This document shows positions 33,356 to 46,196 of a DNA stretch of 64,000 nucleotides, in pieces. Positions within the stretch are counted from its first letter, which is position 1. Each line of letters begins with the position of its first letter. The position numbers and the translations under genes were made by a program. The stretch comes from Acanthochromis polyacanthus (Eukaryota > Chordata > Actinopteri > Pomacentridae), in the NCBI RefSeq assembly GCF_021347895.1, contig NC_067132.1, positions 27,187,757-27,251,756 of the forward strand, in the 5' to 3' direction. Under the pieces are notes generated by a model. The model had not been told where the DNA came from, made no database searches, and saw nothing but the letters and a program-made list of their open reading frames with translations.

Positions 33356-35317
33356 GTAGCTGCTTGATTCAGGTAAGACTAAACTAAAACAGGCTGCATT
33401 TACATTTCAAAATGTTATAAATCCAATCCTGCTGACACAGCTTTGTTCCTTGGTTGCTATTTGTAGATAGTTCTATCCTATACTTAGGCTAAACCTTATT
33501 GACACACTACACTTTAATTTGACCCATTTTGTTCACCTTAAAGGAAGCAGCTTAGTTATATTTAATGTATGACCCCCCCTATTATCCTGCATCTACTGCT
33601 ACATCCTGTAATTTATGGGCTCTGTATGATGATTAGTAGCCTGTTTCCTGCACGTTCCTAATGCTTTCTGTTGTTCAGAGTGGGCTTTTGCTTGCACGTC
33701 CCTCTTCTGAACTTATTTTTGAAGTTCCACCCGCCGAAGGTATCCTCCTCCATTGAAGGAAATAATTGGGAAACGGTGCATTTTAATGAATGCACGCCCG
33801 ACATCGAACGCTAGCAGCTGGATCAGAGTGAGCTTCCTCGCCAGCTGCCTGCTGTACATATGAAAGGATGGCGGGTCACTGGAAACAGCCAAAGAAAGCT
33901 TGAACGAAACCAGATGGAACGAGGCGCATTCTGCAACCACGTATAGCTACATATTATGAGTCATTGATTTTTGGCTGTTTCGTGTTAAGGCACCGATGGG
34001 GGGGAGAACGCACGTCCGCGGGAGGAATATGTTGCTTTGAAGGACCGACGCGAGCCGAGATGGGACGGCACTCCCGTTTGACGAGCCCATTTAATTAGCA
34101 GGTTCAGAATTAGGGCATGCTCAGTCCCCACACACACCACATCCACTGCTGCATCTCCGCGGCTACAGAAGGCAATTATGTCATCTTCCACTTAATGATG
34201 GCATGATGGAAGCTATCGATTGAAGGCTGCAGAGGGGGCGCTTGATAAGGCAGCTGCCAGATACTGTTGAATACATCAAACACACCACAGCTGAATGCTG
34301 CGATCTATACCGAGCATCAATATTTCTGCTTTGGTCTCAGCTGAGTCGGGAGAAGGAATCTCACTCAAAATAAATGTACTGGAAGTGTGGGCAAGTGTAA
34401 GTTGAAATCTAATAACTCTACTGTCCATCTTCTGGTTGTCGGAGCGTATGGAAATAAAAAAAACATAAATGAAAAGATGTAGGTCATTTGGTTGTTATCC
34501 TCTTCGGTTGAAATGAGAGTGATGTTCATAAACACAGGTCGGGCTTCGGAGGTGAGGAGGGAGCATGAAGTTTCTCTTTCAAGAAATAAACACCAATCCT
34601 GTAGCCTCATTTATTTAGATCAAATAATACATCATGACCCGACTTTAAAACCTTATCGGTCCAATCGAAAACATTTCCTCAACAGTCATTTAATATATTT
34701 ACATTCACTAATTACATCTTGATACAGCAGTTTTCACTGTTAGAGGACAACACAGCATTAAATACTGCGTTAATGTCTTTAATTGTATCTCACTGGCGTC
34801 TGTCTTATTGCTCACTGCTTCAAATTAAAAGCATTTAACTGATTTTTACAGAAAAAAAACCCATGTGCTTCTGATATGGAAAACAAACTGCATTTTTTTT
34901 CTGAAATTCTGGACATGGGATTACTTTTGAACACTACAGAGGGTAACGGAAGAAGAGGCAGCAGCTAAAGTTAACTCTTGCAAATCCCACAAATATAGTA
35001 CTATATTCTGCTGCCTGTGTGGAAAATTGGTTATTGACACAGTGAAATACTGTGTTTAGTTGCTCTTTAAACACATACAGACTTATATACCATAGTTAAC
35101 ACCAAGTGTTGTTGAATAAACCAGAACTGTATATCAAGGATTAGAAGTTTAATATCTCATCTGTGCAGGTTGTTTTAGGGAAAGAAGTACCTACTCTAAG
35201 GGTGCTTTCCATGAAATTGCCTCTTAATCACGCAAAATTTCAGCATTAATATAATTTATACAGATGTATAGGTGTCATAAATGGGGAATTTAGCTGTAGA
35301 GACTAAAACTGCTTTTT

Positions 35318-35440
35318 GTTCCAGGCTGTAAACATGTTCATTTCTGCTGTAAAGTTTGACGTCTTAACATGGGAGTCTATGGGGATTGATTCACTTTTAG
35401 AGGCAGCCTCTAGTGGACATTTCAAGGAACTGCATTCACT
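35318..35440 (+). repeat. TAACATGGGAGTCTATGGGG repeat, copy 2
   Basis: Direct repeat of the element near 33228 with the same word order (CCAGGCTGTAAACATGTTC, TCTATGGGGATTGATTCAC, AGCCTCTAGTGGACATTTC). It falls in an open stretch of 112 codons that I regard as chance. Confidence 0.75.
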
Positions 35441-36495
35441 TTTTGGCTCTATTTTTGGTCCTCACAGGTTTCAAGGCTTAGTGGCTAAATTTGGAAAAGA
35501 CAATAAGCGACAGTTTTTGCTTAAAAAATCTAAAATTCACCACGTCGGCTTACAAAACAGAGTTATGTTCAGTAACTGCCACTTGTTGGTAGAAACACTC
35601 GGAGGCAACACTATGATCGAAGCTGTCCGATCCTTCATCACAACGCAAACATGAAAGGGTCTATTGATAATCAAGATTATTTTAATCTATAACGACAATA
35701 CATTTAGTTGTCACAATTACTCCCTTGTTATAGAGACAAAATATTTGTATTTTAAATAAAGCAGCTTCCATGTTTTGCTGTACAAACCTGCAAATAACCC
35801 ACGCTTGAATTCATGTTCTAGAGGCAAAATATAAATAAAGCCATTTGCTGAACACTTGCTTACTGACAGACACTATAATTTACCAATGTTCCATAAACGC
35901 CTCAATGCAAACTACAGTACATGCTAACTAGTCAGCTGTGCACAGAGAAGCCTCTAGTCTCCTTTCTACTATAAAAATAGTGAGATAAGGAGTTCTAATG
36001 TCAGATTTACCCAAGTCTGAACTGAGGGATTTTATCAAACGGGCTGTTTTCTATGAACAGAGGACACTCGTTTAACTGTGAGAAGCTAAATCATGACAGT
36101 GTTGCAAGTGAGCCAAGTGAAATGCCATTAAGCAGCATGTTGAAACAGCTGGAAGTGACTCACATGTTGGTCAGCCACCTCTCATGTGTCAACAAGCTTT
36201 TTCCTGGCAATACAAATGTTTTATTTTTCCTGGAAAATATGCAATACATCTGACTGTTTTGGGTGTCTTTGCTGGTTTGTGCCTGCAGGGCCTGCACCAA
36301 TCAGATCCCAGAGCCTCTTGCAGCAGAACAAGTAAGAGAACTCTGTTTAGAATGTTTTTTTTAGTGGGGAAACCGACTGAAACTCTTAAAATGTTAGGAA
36401 AAAGAGCCACATATTAGCAGTGGAAGCTATATCCATGTTCAAATGACCCCACAAAACCAGACAAACACACAAAAGACCAGCAGCGAGTGCCTCAC

Positions 36496-36683
36496 CTTCC
36501 TCAGGACAATGACGCCGTCCTGCGTGCTCCTGTTGGTGGTGATATCAAACATCCCGGGGCCGTCGCTGCCGATGATCCTGTAGTCCATCTCCGCGTTCTG
36601 GCCGATGTCGGCGTCCATGGCCCGGATCACTTCCACCGCTGACCCCACCTCATTGGACTCGGGCACTCTGAACTCGTAGAGAG
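36496..36683 (-). CDS. cdh6: cdh6 exon 5: EC3, first part
   Basis: Codon 272 (last two bases) to 334. Acceptor TTTGTGTGCAG at 36684, donor GTGAGG from 36495. The split codon gives TLYEFRVPES, the usual start of EC3 (VPE motif). AMDADIGQNAEMDY holds the DAD calcium-binding motif followed by the N-A/E pattern. Asn 322 in NRS is a possible N-glycosylation site. Confidence 0.95.
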
Positions 36684-38619
36684 CTGCACACAAAGAATTG
36701 CATCACTGGCATTTAGTGAAAAGAAGAATTGGTCAATCAGGGCAAGATTGTCAAGATGTTCAGGGAAGAAAAAGAAAGCAGAAAAAGCTACAAAAAAGAA
36801 AGGTGGAGGAAGTGAAAGCGAGTCAGAGATTGAGCGTGAAGGGCTGTGGCAACCAAGGTCACATCCTTGCTGTTTCTATTCATGTCAGATTTCCATTTTT
36901 TTTTTCCACACAAAGATGCGATTCATTTAATCGAGGCTTCCTTTAAGGATCGCTTAAGGCTAATCAATGGGAGATCAGAACACCCTAAAAACGCACACCG
37001 ACATTGATTTATAAACACCAAAATGTGCCGGTGAGCACCACAACATGAGTACTTTTTCTTTTTACAACCTTGTCGGCGAAAAAAGTGTAAGCGGGTGAGT
37101 CAGGGAGCGGCAACACAAGAGAGTAGGTCAGGGGGAGAGTAGTGAGTCAGAGCCAATCAGAGAGTGACGAACGCCAGAGCCAGCCAAGGAAAAGGGAGAG
37201 CGTGCGAAAAGGAGTGTTAGATTTAGTTGTAGATCAGCTGTTGGAAGCAGACATCTTCGATAAAAAACATATTTCATCTCCGAAAACAGACATTTGGCTG
37301 TGAAAGTTTCAGGGATAAATTCTCGGCCAATTTGCGTAAATTAATTGCTTCTCCTTGTTTCTTTCTGTGTGAGATGATTTCCCGGCTCGCGGCGGATAAA
37401 TTGATGGCTGCCTGTCGGCCCCGGCTGCATCTCGTATGCTTAAATAAATAGCCGGACTGCAGGAAAAGGAAGCGGGTGTGATATACACACAGCCTGCGGA
37501 GACAAACAGCACTGACACACTAATAAAACATGCTGACAGTGTTTTGGCAACGCCTGAGTCGGCAGGTCTCCGTGACACTGACACTTGCCTCCACACACAA
37601 AATACCCTTCGCACACAACGAGGACGGGACAGGAGGGGAGGAGGGGGAAGGAATAAAGCGACGCACGAGCCGCGAGGAGGTTTCCCTAGGCCAACAGGTA
37701 TTTAGCATCGGGTGGAAAAGAAGGAGGCATCACTCCGGCAGACAACAATGATATCGCTGCCTGACACTCTACCTCCTCTGGGTGTCCCATTACAATATCT
37801 CTTCCTCTTTCTCCCCTCCTTTCAACCCACCTCACCCCCTCAGCCTCACCCCTCCATCACTGGCTGTCTTTCCTGTCGTCCGCCTCACTCTTCCTCTTTC
37901 TTCTCCTATCTCCTGTCACCTCCTCCATCCCCGTCGCATCCATCTCCCTCCATCCCGTCCCTCCTCCGGCTGCTCGTTCGTCGGTGGAGTCGACAGCCAC
38001 CTCCAACCCCCTTCCTCCTCCCGAGCCGGTGATAAATGGGGAAGGTGGAGAGGGGGTGTGTGTTGGGGGTGGAGGGGGGGTATTCTGCTTTTTTTTTTTC
38101 TTTTCCTTTACTGAGGGGGAACACCGGTAATCTGTCAATCCGATCTGGCTTCTGCCGTTCGCCAGAGAGAGAAGAAAGAAGTATGGAGTAGAAAGGAAAG
38201 ATTGATGATTGAGAGTGTAGTAGTGAAAAAAAAGCTCTAAATTGAGAACACTGGTTTTATGGAGCAAAAGGCAGCAGAAGAAAGACTTAATAGCGGGAGA
38301 TAGACAAAGAGAGAGGAAGAGCAGGGGAGATAAAACCCAGTGAATGTACTCTCTTCATTTAATAGGGATTACAGGGCTGATCTGATGCACTTTGCAGGAC
38401 CCTTCGCTCCGTCATATGGCTCTATATTTAATTATTCGCTGCCTTTAAGAGGCCCGCCTTAGTGGCACAAAACCCCAGCGCTCCCTGCAATAATCCAAAT
38501 TCATTTTGAAACTGACACCAGATGGGGGCTGCCTGCCTGGCACCGGCTCGCGCTGACAAGTGGGGTTTTTTTCCCCGCGAGTGTTCGGTCAACTCTGTGT
38601 TTTTTCGAGATAAACTCAC
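36684..38619 (-). other. cdh6: cdh6 intron 4
   Basis: About 1.9 kb. It holds a long pyrimidine-rich tract on the plus strand (37790-38035). The rest has no recognised element. Confidence 0.88.
37790..38035 (+). repeat. Pyrimidine-rich (CCT/TCC) low-complexity tract
   Basis: About 245 bp composed mostly of C and T, with many CTCC, TCCATC and CACCTC words. It opens several overlapping frames on both strands that are compositional artefacts. On the cdh6 transcript it is a purine-rich intronic stretch. Confidence 0.8.
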
Positions 38620-38787
38620 TCTTGGTGAAGCGCGGCGGGTTGTCGTTGACGTCCGAGAGGGTGATGCTGACCGTCGTGGTCCCGGAGAGTCCGCCCATCT
38701 GTCCGGCCATGTCTTTGGCCTGGATCACAACCTGGTAGTTTTCTTTCACTTCTCGGTCCATGCCGGGCAGCGCTGTCTTGATCAGGC
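38620..38787 (-). CDS. cdh6: cdh6 exon 4: EC2, second part
   Basis: Residues 216-271 plus one base of 272. Acceptor CTAAATCAG at 38788, donor GTGAGT from 38619. MDRE (225-228) is the calcium-binding motif; [20 protein letters not shown] is nearly identical to human CDH6; DVNDNPPRF (261-269) is the EC2-EC3 linker. GC-rich compared with surroundings. Confidence 0.97.
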
Positions 38788-39540
38788 CTGATTTAGGGTA
38801 AAAAAAAAAAGACAAAAAAAAAATCAGATTTACAAACATAATACCACGCATTTGATTATATTTACAGAGCAGGAAATCTGGAGCTTTACAAGAGCCATTA
38901 TCTTCACTTTTTATTTAATTACTCTGCTGCACAAATCAGGGAAACAACAACAGCGAAATGCCACAACAATCTGCACAAAACTCTCCAAAGTTGAGCCACT
39001 CGTGTTTATTTGCTTGGAGAGAAAACGAGCCGCTGCAGCATAATCAGCAGCTCGTTTGCCCATTTTCCTCTTCACCGCCTGCAACCGAAAGCCTCTTTCT
39101 GAGGTGCGCTCAGCAACAAGAGGACCCGGCGACCTCGTTCACCCCTCACCCGCGGTCGCTGCTCACTTTCACAGCTCTTACTGCTAATTTTTTTGGTTGT
39201 GTGGGAACATAAAATCTGAACGAACGCCAAATGAAGCCTGCTTCTTTTTAATAACATGAGATTTTTTGATGAAAATCTGTAAAGACAACCACATCAATGA
39301 CAGTTATGTCTGTATATAGGTGCACTTTTAAAGTCATTTTCCCTGTCCTTACTATATTTTGTTCTCTTTCTAACTTTTATACAGTATGTTCAATGCAAGT
39401 GCAGCTAGATTACTGTGAAAGACATTTTCTTGTTTAAAGGAAATTGCCAAAATTACACCACTTATCCAAGCCAGACACTGAAGAAAAGCTTGATTTTAAC
39501 TTTCAGGCACTTCTTGAACTAATCATGTCTGGGAAAATTG

Positions 39541-39575
39541 GATGAAATGTCAGCTAAAAATTGTGACATTTCATC
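39541..39575. repeat. Perfect 12-bp hairpin
   Basis: GATGAAATGTCA at 39541-39552 pairs exactly with TGACATTTCATC at 39564-39575 across an 11-base loop. It lies in AT-rich DNA resembling the 43.1-43.6 kb repeat (TTTCATCAAAA words). Confidence 0.6.
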
Positions 39576-42500
39576 GAAATCACTTTCTGCCAAAAGCAAA
39601 CAGTTTGCACCGGATTATGGACAAGAAGTAAAAAAAAAAAAGTGGGTTGAAATGCAGGCAGTGTACATAGAATACATAGAATAGAGAGGAGACCACTATG
39701 GAAACATAATAGAGAGATTTATCAGAGAATAAAGAATTTTCATTAAAAAAATAAATGTTTCATGGTTCAATGAGCTGCTAGAAGATACATTCAGCATGGT
39801 GAAACATCTTTCCAGAGTTGATTTACAGAATAAGATTATCCAAATTTAGGTACTAAAATAGCTTTTCTTTGTTTTGTTTTTTCTCTACTATTCATAACAG
39901 CTGAGTGTAGCAGTCTCTCTGCAATAGTCACTCTGTAATAGTTCATTGTTGGCCATTGAGAGTCCCAACATGAACAAGACACCTGCCAGTCACAATCAGT
40001 CACTTCCATATTACTGGACCTCTTCACTGTCAATCACAACACCTCAACCAATCACCAGCAGTCTCTCTCCCACCTGGAATCTGCCCCATTCCTTTGTTTG
40101 AAGCACATCAGCTTCATTCAGTCACACACAGAGTAACATGAACAACAGCATCACCCCACACATCTCTGGAAACCATTCACAAGCCTGGAAACCACACCAT
40201 CAAGGAGGAAGTGAGTTCAAACTCTTGCTAAGCACGTTAAAAGCTGTTTAGTATCATGCTAATGCCAATGCTAACAGGTCTTCACCACTGGAACCATGCT
40301 TCTGGATGCCACCCACCTGAAACCATACTGTGCTGAACGTTGGTGGGCAACAACTAATGGAAAATGTGATGATAATGAAGCTTGTCTGCTGAACAGGTTA
40401 GGCTTCTATGGAGGATTTGAATTGATGGCGAGCTACCCTGGAATGAACTAGAAAACAGTTGGCTAGATTCACCCCTTCACCCACCCCACTCATTGGCAGG
40501 CCTCAAGCCTCACAGCTTCATCCCTTCCCCACTGGTGTGGTAGGACTTGCTTGGTTAGATTGTTTAATTTTGTTAGGATTTTTTCAGAGACTGGTCTCAC
40601 GGATGAATCATTCTGATTAACACCACTGGCAACAGTGGAACCACGCTCACCTGAATTTAGAACTGTTGAACTGAACATAGCACTGTCGCTTTGGTTAAAG
40701 TGAAGCTGCTGAATTATGATTTCATCGCTTGAATTACAGGTGAATGTTTGATTTATTCTTTATTCTCACTCCTGTTATTGTTTTGTTCTGTTATTTGGTC
40801 ACTGTTTTGGCTTGATGTATTCAAGTATTTTTTTTTTTTTTTAATGCACAGCTCTCAGAGCCGAACCTTTTCCGTAGCATTGCCCTTAGCCCACCAAACG
40901 GTAGCAAATTTCCATTACGAGTGCTACATGAGCACTTGGAAAATGTAAACTTTGAGTCTAATTTTTACAATTGTTTTGTAAATAAATAATCCTAAATTTA
41001 ACTAGAATTTTTTTTATATGTTTTGTGGCATTATAATTGCACTAATAAAACAAACAAAAACAGAAACTTCTTAGGGTTCAGAGACTTCATCAACTGACTC
41101 AAAACAATAACAAAAAAAGCAGTATTTTGGGAAATTTATGATTAATTCAGCTTTTAAGCCTTTTTCAAGTGTCTCCATAGTGATAATTTGCTGATTTTTA
41201 TCGACTATTTTTTAATGTAAACACAATATCTTTGGATATTTGTCACCTCGAGACAACAACAAGAGGAGTAACTGACGAAAAATACAGTAACGTGTGTGAG
41301 ATATGAACAGAATGAATGAACATTACATCTGTGCAGCTCCAACTCTCACTTGTCTGTCAGTTTTACGCACAACATTCACAAAATATATCCGGCAGCTAAC
41401 ATAAAAATGACAAACTGCCTCCACAAGTGTTTCAAAAAATCCCTCTGTTCAACTGATGCATGCCTAAAAATGAGTATCTACATTATTGTTGAATTACAGA
41501 TATACATGAATAAACCACTAAGAACACTTCATTCCTCTGTGTGAGCCCACCGAGGGGCACATTTTGGTTATTTTAACTGGTTAGTAACCCAAATAGGGGC
41601 CTCAATCCACCTCCATTTATTGTATTTTTTGGAATTATGACTGTTAACGTTGAAGCCTTTCAAACTCTGCCGCCGTTGCTTACTCCTGCGCTCCCGACAC
41701 GTCAGATCTGGAATTTTGAGTCGGGATGGGGAGCGAGTGAAGCTGTAATTGGCAGCATATTCAAAAGGCGCGATCCATCAGTGGGTCTTAGAAACCCGCC
41801 TGCTATTACACGTTTGAATTTGAAGCATCATAAAAGAGACACTGCTTCAGGAAGGAGGAGACAGTGGCAGAGAGTAAAAGATAAAACAAAAAAAAAAAAG
41901 CTGAATTTCACCCTAAATAAACTGCTCTGACAAACTTCGCCGGGCTGAATAGATGATTCACCGCATATCAAACAATGAGGAAGAAGGCTGACAGATCAGA
42001 CTGGCCTACGCTGTTCAAAAGGCCCTCCGACTTGCTCTTTTTCATCCTCCCATACAGAACATAGGCACAAATGCCAGGCACAATGAGGCCGACGACGCGC
42101 AATTCATCTCGCGCTGCTGAGGAAAGCGGCGAGCGTTTAGGCAGAAGCAAAACATATAGCCAACCCTGCATCCGTCTACCTTTGTTCACCGCTTAATGAC
42201 GACATCACACACAAGAGGAGGAGAAAAGGGGGGGGGGGGACAAATCCTGCTTATAATGTGATGTCCAGGCATGTCTTTGTGTAAAGGGGGGATGTCAGCT
42301 TACATACCACATGTGGGATAAACCATATTACTGTTAATCCCTCTGCTAATCTGCAAATGGCTTCTTTTCCCCCCCCGTGTGTCGCTTCCCTTTTGTTTAA
42401 GCAAAAAAAAAAAAGTAGGATATGTTCCAAAGCGCACATTAATGATTAAAAGTAGCAAGCGGCTAGATTTTGGGGTTGGTGATGTGCCACTCTCGCTGAA

Positions 42501-43095
42501 AATCCCCTCCGTCAGCCCGCACACAAACGCATCAGGTGTTTTTTAAAATCATTTTCAGAAACTCGACGCATTCCTGGAGTTATCTCGAGATAAATAGTTT
42601 TAATTTATTCTCCCGGCGAGGCAGCCTTCCCTCGGCGTGCCTCCTTGGTGTCTGTTTCGTTACGTGATTTGTTATGTTCCCACGACAGCCTCCTCCAGAC
42701 GAAGGGTGTACAAACCTGTTGCACCGAGCTGCGGGTTACATATGTAGGTGGAGAGAGCAGTGGCAGTAAGAGCCTTTCCACTCAAGAAGCTGCTTCAGTT
42801 CACGCTGGCCGGCGGTCAGCGTGGAGAAAATATCGTCTTTAGGAAGCGCTGGCTGCCTGACAACAGGCACACGTCGTTCTGTTTACTTGCTTCCTTCATG
42901 TAAGTGTGGATAGAAGTGGTATTCTACTGCACTTTAGACTTTAATTTGTTTCTTTGATCACGTTAAAGCAGATTTCAAAAGGAAATTAAACACTAAAAGT
43001 CATCATTTGTCAGATTTTGGTCCCTGTAAAAGCCAGCTTCTGCAGGCGTTTCACTCTTTCAACCTTAAAAACCCACCGGCAGGTTTCATCTTTGC

Positions 43096-43631
43096 TAAAA
43101 TCACCAAAATTTATCACACACACAAACTGTCAAAATAAAAGAAATCAGTAAATTTTCAACTTTCTGACAGTCCTTAATGTAATTATATGCGATGTGTCGT
43201 TTCATTTGGAAAATTAGACAAATCGAAGCTTAAAAAACATTCCATCAAAATGTCCATATTCTACATGTCTTGTAAGAAGAATTGCCAAAAACAAACGAAA
43301 TTTTGTAAAAAGATGAAAGCATGAATGGCCATTAAATTTATATATAGGTTATACTTTTTTCGAAAAACCACCAAAATTACATCATTTATCACAGACTTAA
43401 GCTGTCAAAATAAAAGAAATTGGCAAATTTAAAATTTTCCGACAGTTCTTGGTGTAATTATTTGTGATGTGCAGCTTCGTTTGGAAAATTAGCCAAATCT
43501 GAGCTTAAAATACATGATATTTCATCAAAAATAACTATAATCTGCATGTCTTGTTCAAAGAATTGCCAAAAACAAACCAGATTCTCTGAAAAATAAAAAG
43601 ATGAAAGCATGTACGGCCATTAAATTGATAC
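43096..43631 (+). repeat. Tandem pair of the AACTTTCTGACAGTC repeat
   Basis: Unit 1 (about 43096-43340) and unit 2 (about 43370-43631) share, in order, ACTGTCAAAATAAAAGAAAT, TTTYCTGACAGTYCTT, TTTGGAAAATTAG, TCTACATGTCTTGT-like, GAATTGCCAAAAACAAAC and AAAGATGAAAGCATG plus GGCCATTAAATT. Identity is roughly 75-80 percent by eye. Partial copies lie in introns 6 and 8. No coding capacity; the family was not recognised. Confidence 0.75.
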
Positions 43632-44141
43632 ATACAGTATGTAAAATGTAAATGCAGGCAGTTAGAATAATAAAACTGTTAATTAAGAACACCTAACCAA
43701 TTCTAGCCATGTCTTGGAGAAGCTGCTTGCATCAAATCGTGAACGGTACATGTGGAAAAACAAAACAAAGTCGATGAATCAACATGTTTCTTCTCCTGAA
43801 ACAAGCGTAGAGGAAATAGTTTTCCTAGAAATCTTTACACAAGTTGGTTTCTCTTAGACGCAGGTTTAAATATTCATACTGTTCTGTCAGATTGCCCCAC
43901 TTCTTTTAGGACCCAATTATGGCCAGAAATGACTCAAAATGGAGATTTCTGCAGTGTAGACTTTTGATTGATTGCCTAAATTGCCGTTTTTTTTTTTTCC
44001 AAGAAGTGGATGTAATGATGTCTACGTCTGAGAGGAAAAAAACAGGAAAACAGGAGCAGAAAGTATAGCACTGATAATCTGCATATGATGGGTTTAAGGG
44101 TGTTTTAAGGTGATTTTTTTGTGATTTGACTCGACACTGAC

Positions 44142-44261
44142 CGGTTTCTGGGTCCACGGAGAAGTACGGCTGCCCCTCCAGGATGCTGTACACCACCTTG
44201 GCGCTGTTCCCGTACGTGGCGTCGTCAGCATCGGTGGCTGTCACCTGAATTACCGAAGTGC
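44142..44261 (-). CDS. cdh6: cdh6 exon 3: EC2, first part
   Basis: Residues 176-215 plus one base of 216; exactly 120 bp, phase 1 to phase 1. Acceptor CCTTCCGCAG at 44262, donor GTCAGT from 44141. [20 protein letters not shown] carries the TATDADD calcium-binding motif that opens EC2; [19 protein letters not shown] follows human VVYSILQGQPYFSVESETG. Confidence 0.97.
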
Positions 44262-46196
44262 CTGCGGAAGGAAGATTCATGACAATGATTTAGATCAACT
44301 CCCCAATACTGCTGAAAATTGCCTGCTGGATAATTGGTTAAGCTGATGCACCTTCTGATGAGGTGTCGGATCCTCTTCTAATCACGCTCATGCAGAATGT
44401 GACTGATCATTTCTGTCCCATCGCGTTACCCAAACCGATCTTTATTCCTCGGCCACTTATACCCTTATGCATGATTGATTTTCGCAGCTAATCGATAAGT
44501 CCTAATGTATTTTTCTAAGTATATCTCTCTAAGCACGCAAGCGGCACCGATACTGGCTCTTTGCAAACCCCAAGAAGCCTATTAGCGTATCCACAGATCT
44601 GGAGTGTCTAAGAAGCCAAATATCTGATAGCAGGCGAGCGACTGTGATCCATTTTCTCTTCCAGCGAGGCTGAAGCCCTATTTCAATAGAACAAAGGGAA
44701 ACAGTTAGCCAAGTGCTACCTCCCAAATGGCGCCTTCCGGGGCCAAGTGTTGCCTCATTACATGCAGAAGAAAATTAATTGAGTAGAAATATTTAATGGC
44801 AAAGTGGTATAAATATAGAATTGTGCAATACAATGGGATAACGACCTCATGAAACTTCTCTAATTTGATGTCAGTTCAGATCTGTGCGGGGTGAAGAGGA
44901 GAGCTTCCCCCTTCTTTAAAATCAATGTCATCTGTATGGATGAAGGATGTGGTAAAGAAGAAAAAAAAAAACTAGCTGAGGGACCAGAGAGCAGACAGAG
45001 AAAGACCACGGCTGTCTGATTTGGTGTAAGTGACAGTTCGGGAGGATTCTCGAGCAAGTTCACCGAACCTTGATCGCTAATACCTTTAACTAGGGAATTA
45101 GACTCAAAGAGGCTTTTCTGACATGGCGGCTTTTAGAAAATATCACTGATCCACATCAGCCATCTCATCGCCGACTTTAAGCTTTTGAGAGAAGAATTTT
45201 CTGACAAACAAGTCAAGAATAATCGCATTTTTTTTCTTTTTTAGCGCAGGGGGACTAAATTACCCCAACTGTAATCACTCAGTTGTCAAAGTCGTCCCTG
45301 ACGGAGAGTCCGAGCGAAGAATGTCAGCGGCTGTAATGAAACTCAAAGTGTATGTCACGTTTAAAGGGCCAGTGTCTCAACGCAGTCACTCGTGAACACA
45401 TGCTCCTCCAAGCGGTGACATCACACCTCGGTTGTTGCCATGGGCACCCGTGCTGCCCTTAGATAAGTGCCGGCCTCTCTCTTGGGGAAGCTGAACCGAG
45501 TGACAACTCTGTCACATGTCTCGGCTGCAAGACCAACGTCCCTCAGTCCCCGAAGCAGCTCAGTGGCAGCAGCAGAACAGAGAGTTCACTCCATGTTTTC
45601 ATGCAAGTATCGATTAGGAGTCTCTTTTTTTTTTTTTTTACATTGTTTTTCCATATTCATGAGGCCTGCATGTACTTTTTGGGGCTAAGAGCTCGAGCCA
45701 AAGTGCACGGTTAAAGTTTAATCTGACTGACATGAGCAAACGGTAATGTAAGAAACAGCAGAGATGGAATCCGCATGTTATTCCAGCGTGACAATGCTGG
45801 TAATTAAATTAAATTAAATACTGGTTTTAATAAGATACAATACTGTATTTAAAAGATTATCTATTCCAGCGCCGGAGCCGTCACAGTACCTTGTTTATTC
45901 TCCGGTCATAAAACAGCTCCTCGTCTTTCTCATTTAATTAGTCGGGCCTCTTTGTTGAGTCGGCATCATTATTATGATTGATAAAGTCCCATTGATCCAG
46001 TAAGACTGGCATTTTACAACGTCTCTATCCTATTTGAATCATAATCCTTTTAATTCAGCTCCATGCACATGCGGGTGCAACCTTGATTTGTGTAAACATT
46101 TAATTGTCTGGTTTATGATCAATAAACGAGCTTTTTGCCAGCCGTTGATGCATGTGCATGCGTGGAAATTGTGGAGAATATTTATGGGAAACGCAC
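44262..46196 (-). other. cdh6: cdh6 intron 2
   Basis: About 1.9 kb. Apart from short A and T runs, nothing was recognised on either strand. Confidence 0.88.

Larger units (their letters stand above)
30614..36495 (-). other. cdh6: cdh6 intron 5
   Basis: About 5.9 kb. Contains repeated AATTAAGTTTGTCCAACAG elements (31900-32560), a CAGTGGCGTCATTGGG element end (32593), a copy of the CCCCTCTGAGCGGCGTGCC repeat (32745-32825) and two direct copies of a TAACATGGGRGTCTATGGGG repeat (33228, 35318). Between 33700 and 34350 there is GC-richer DNA without recognised features. Confidence 0.85.
38788..44141 (-). other. cdh6: cdh6 intron 3
   Basis: About 5.4 kb. Contains a 12-bp hairpin (39541-39575), and a tandem pair of dispersed repeats (43096-43631). 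Other parts (39800-43050) gave no recognised element; 42180-42240 has a G run. Confidence 0.85.

Noticed and set aside
35316..35654. 112-codon frame beginning in a dispersed repeat
   Set aside because: Starts within the TAACATGGG repeat; the other repeat copy does not keep the frame, and no domain is recognisable.
37712..38267. Several Pro/Ser-rich or Arg-rich frames of over 100 codons on both strands in intron 4
   Set aside because: All arise from the CT-rich low-complexity tract; no splice signals or domain.
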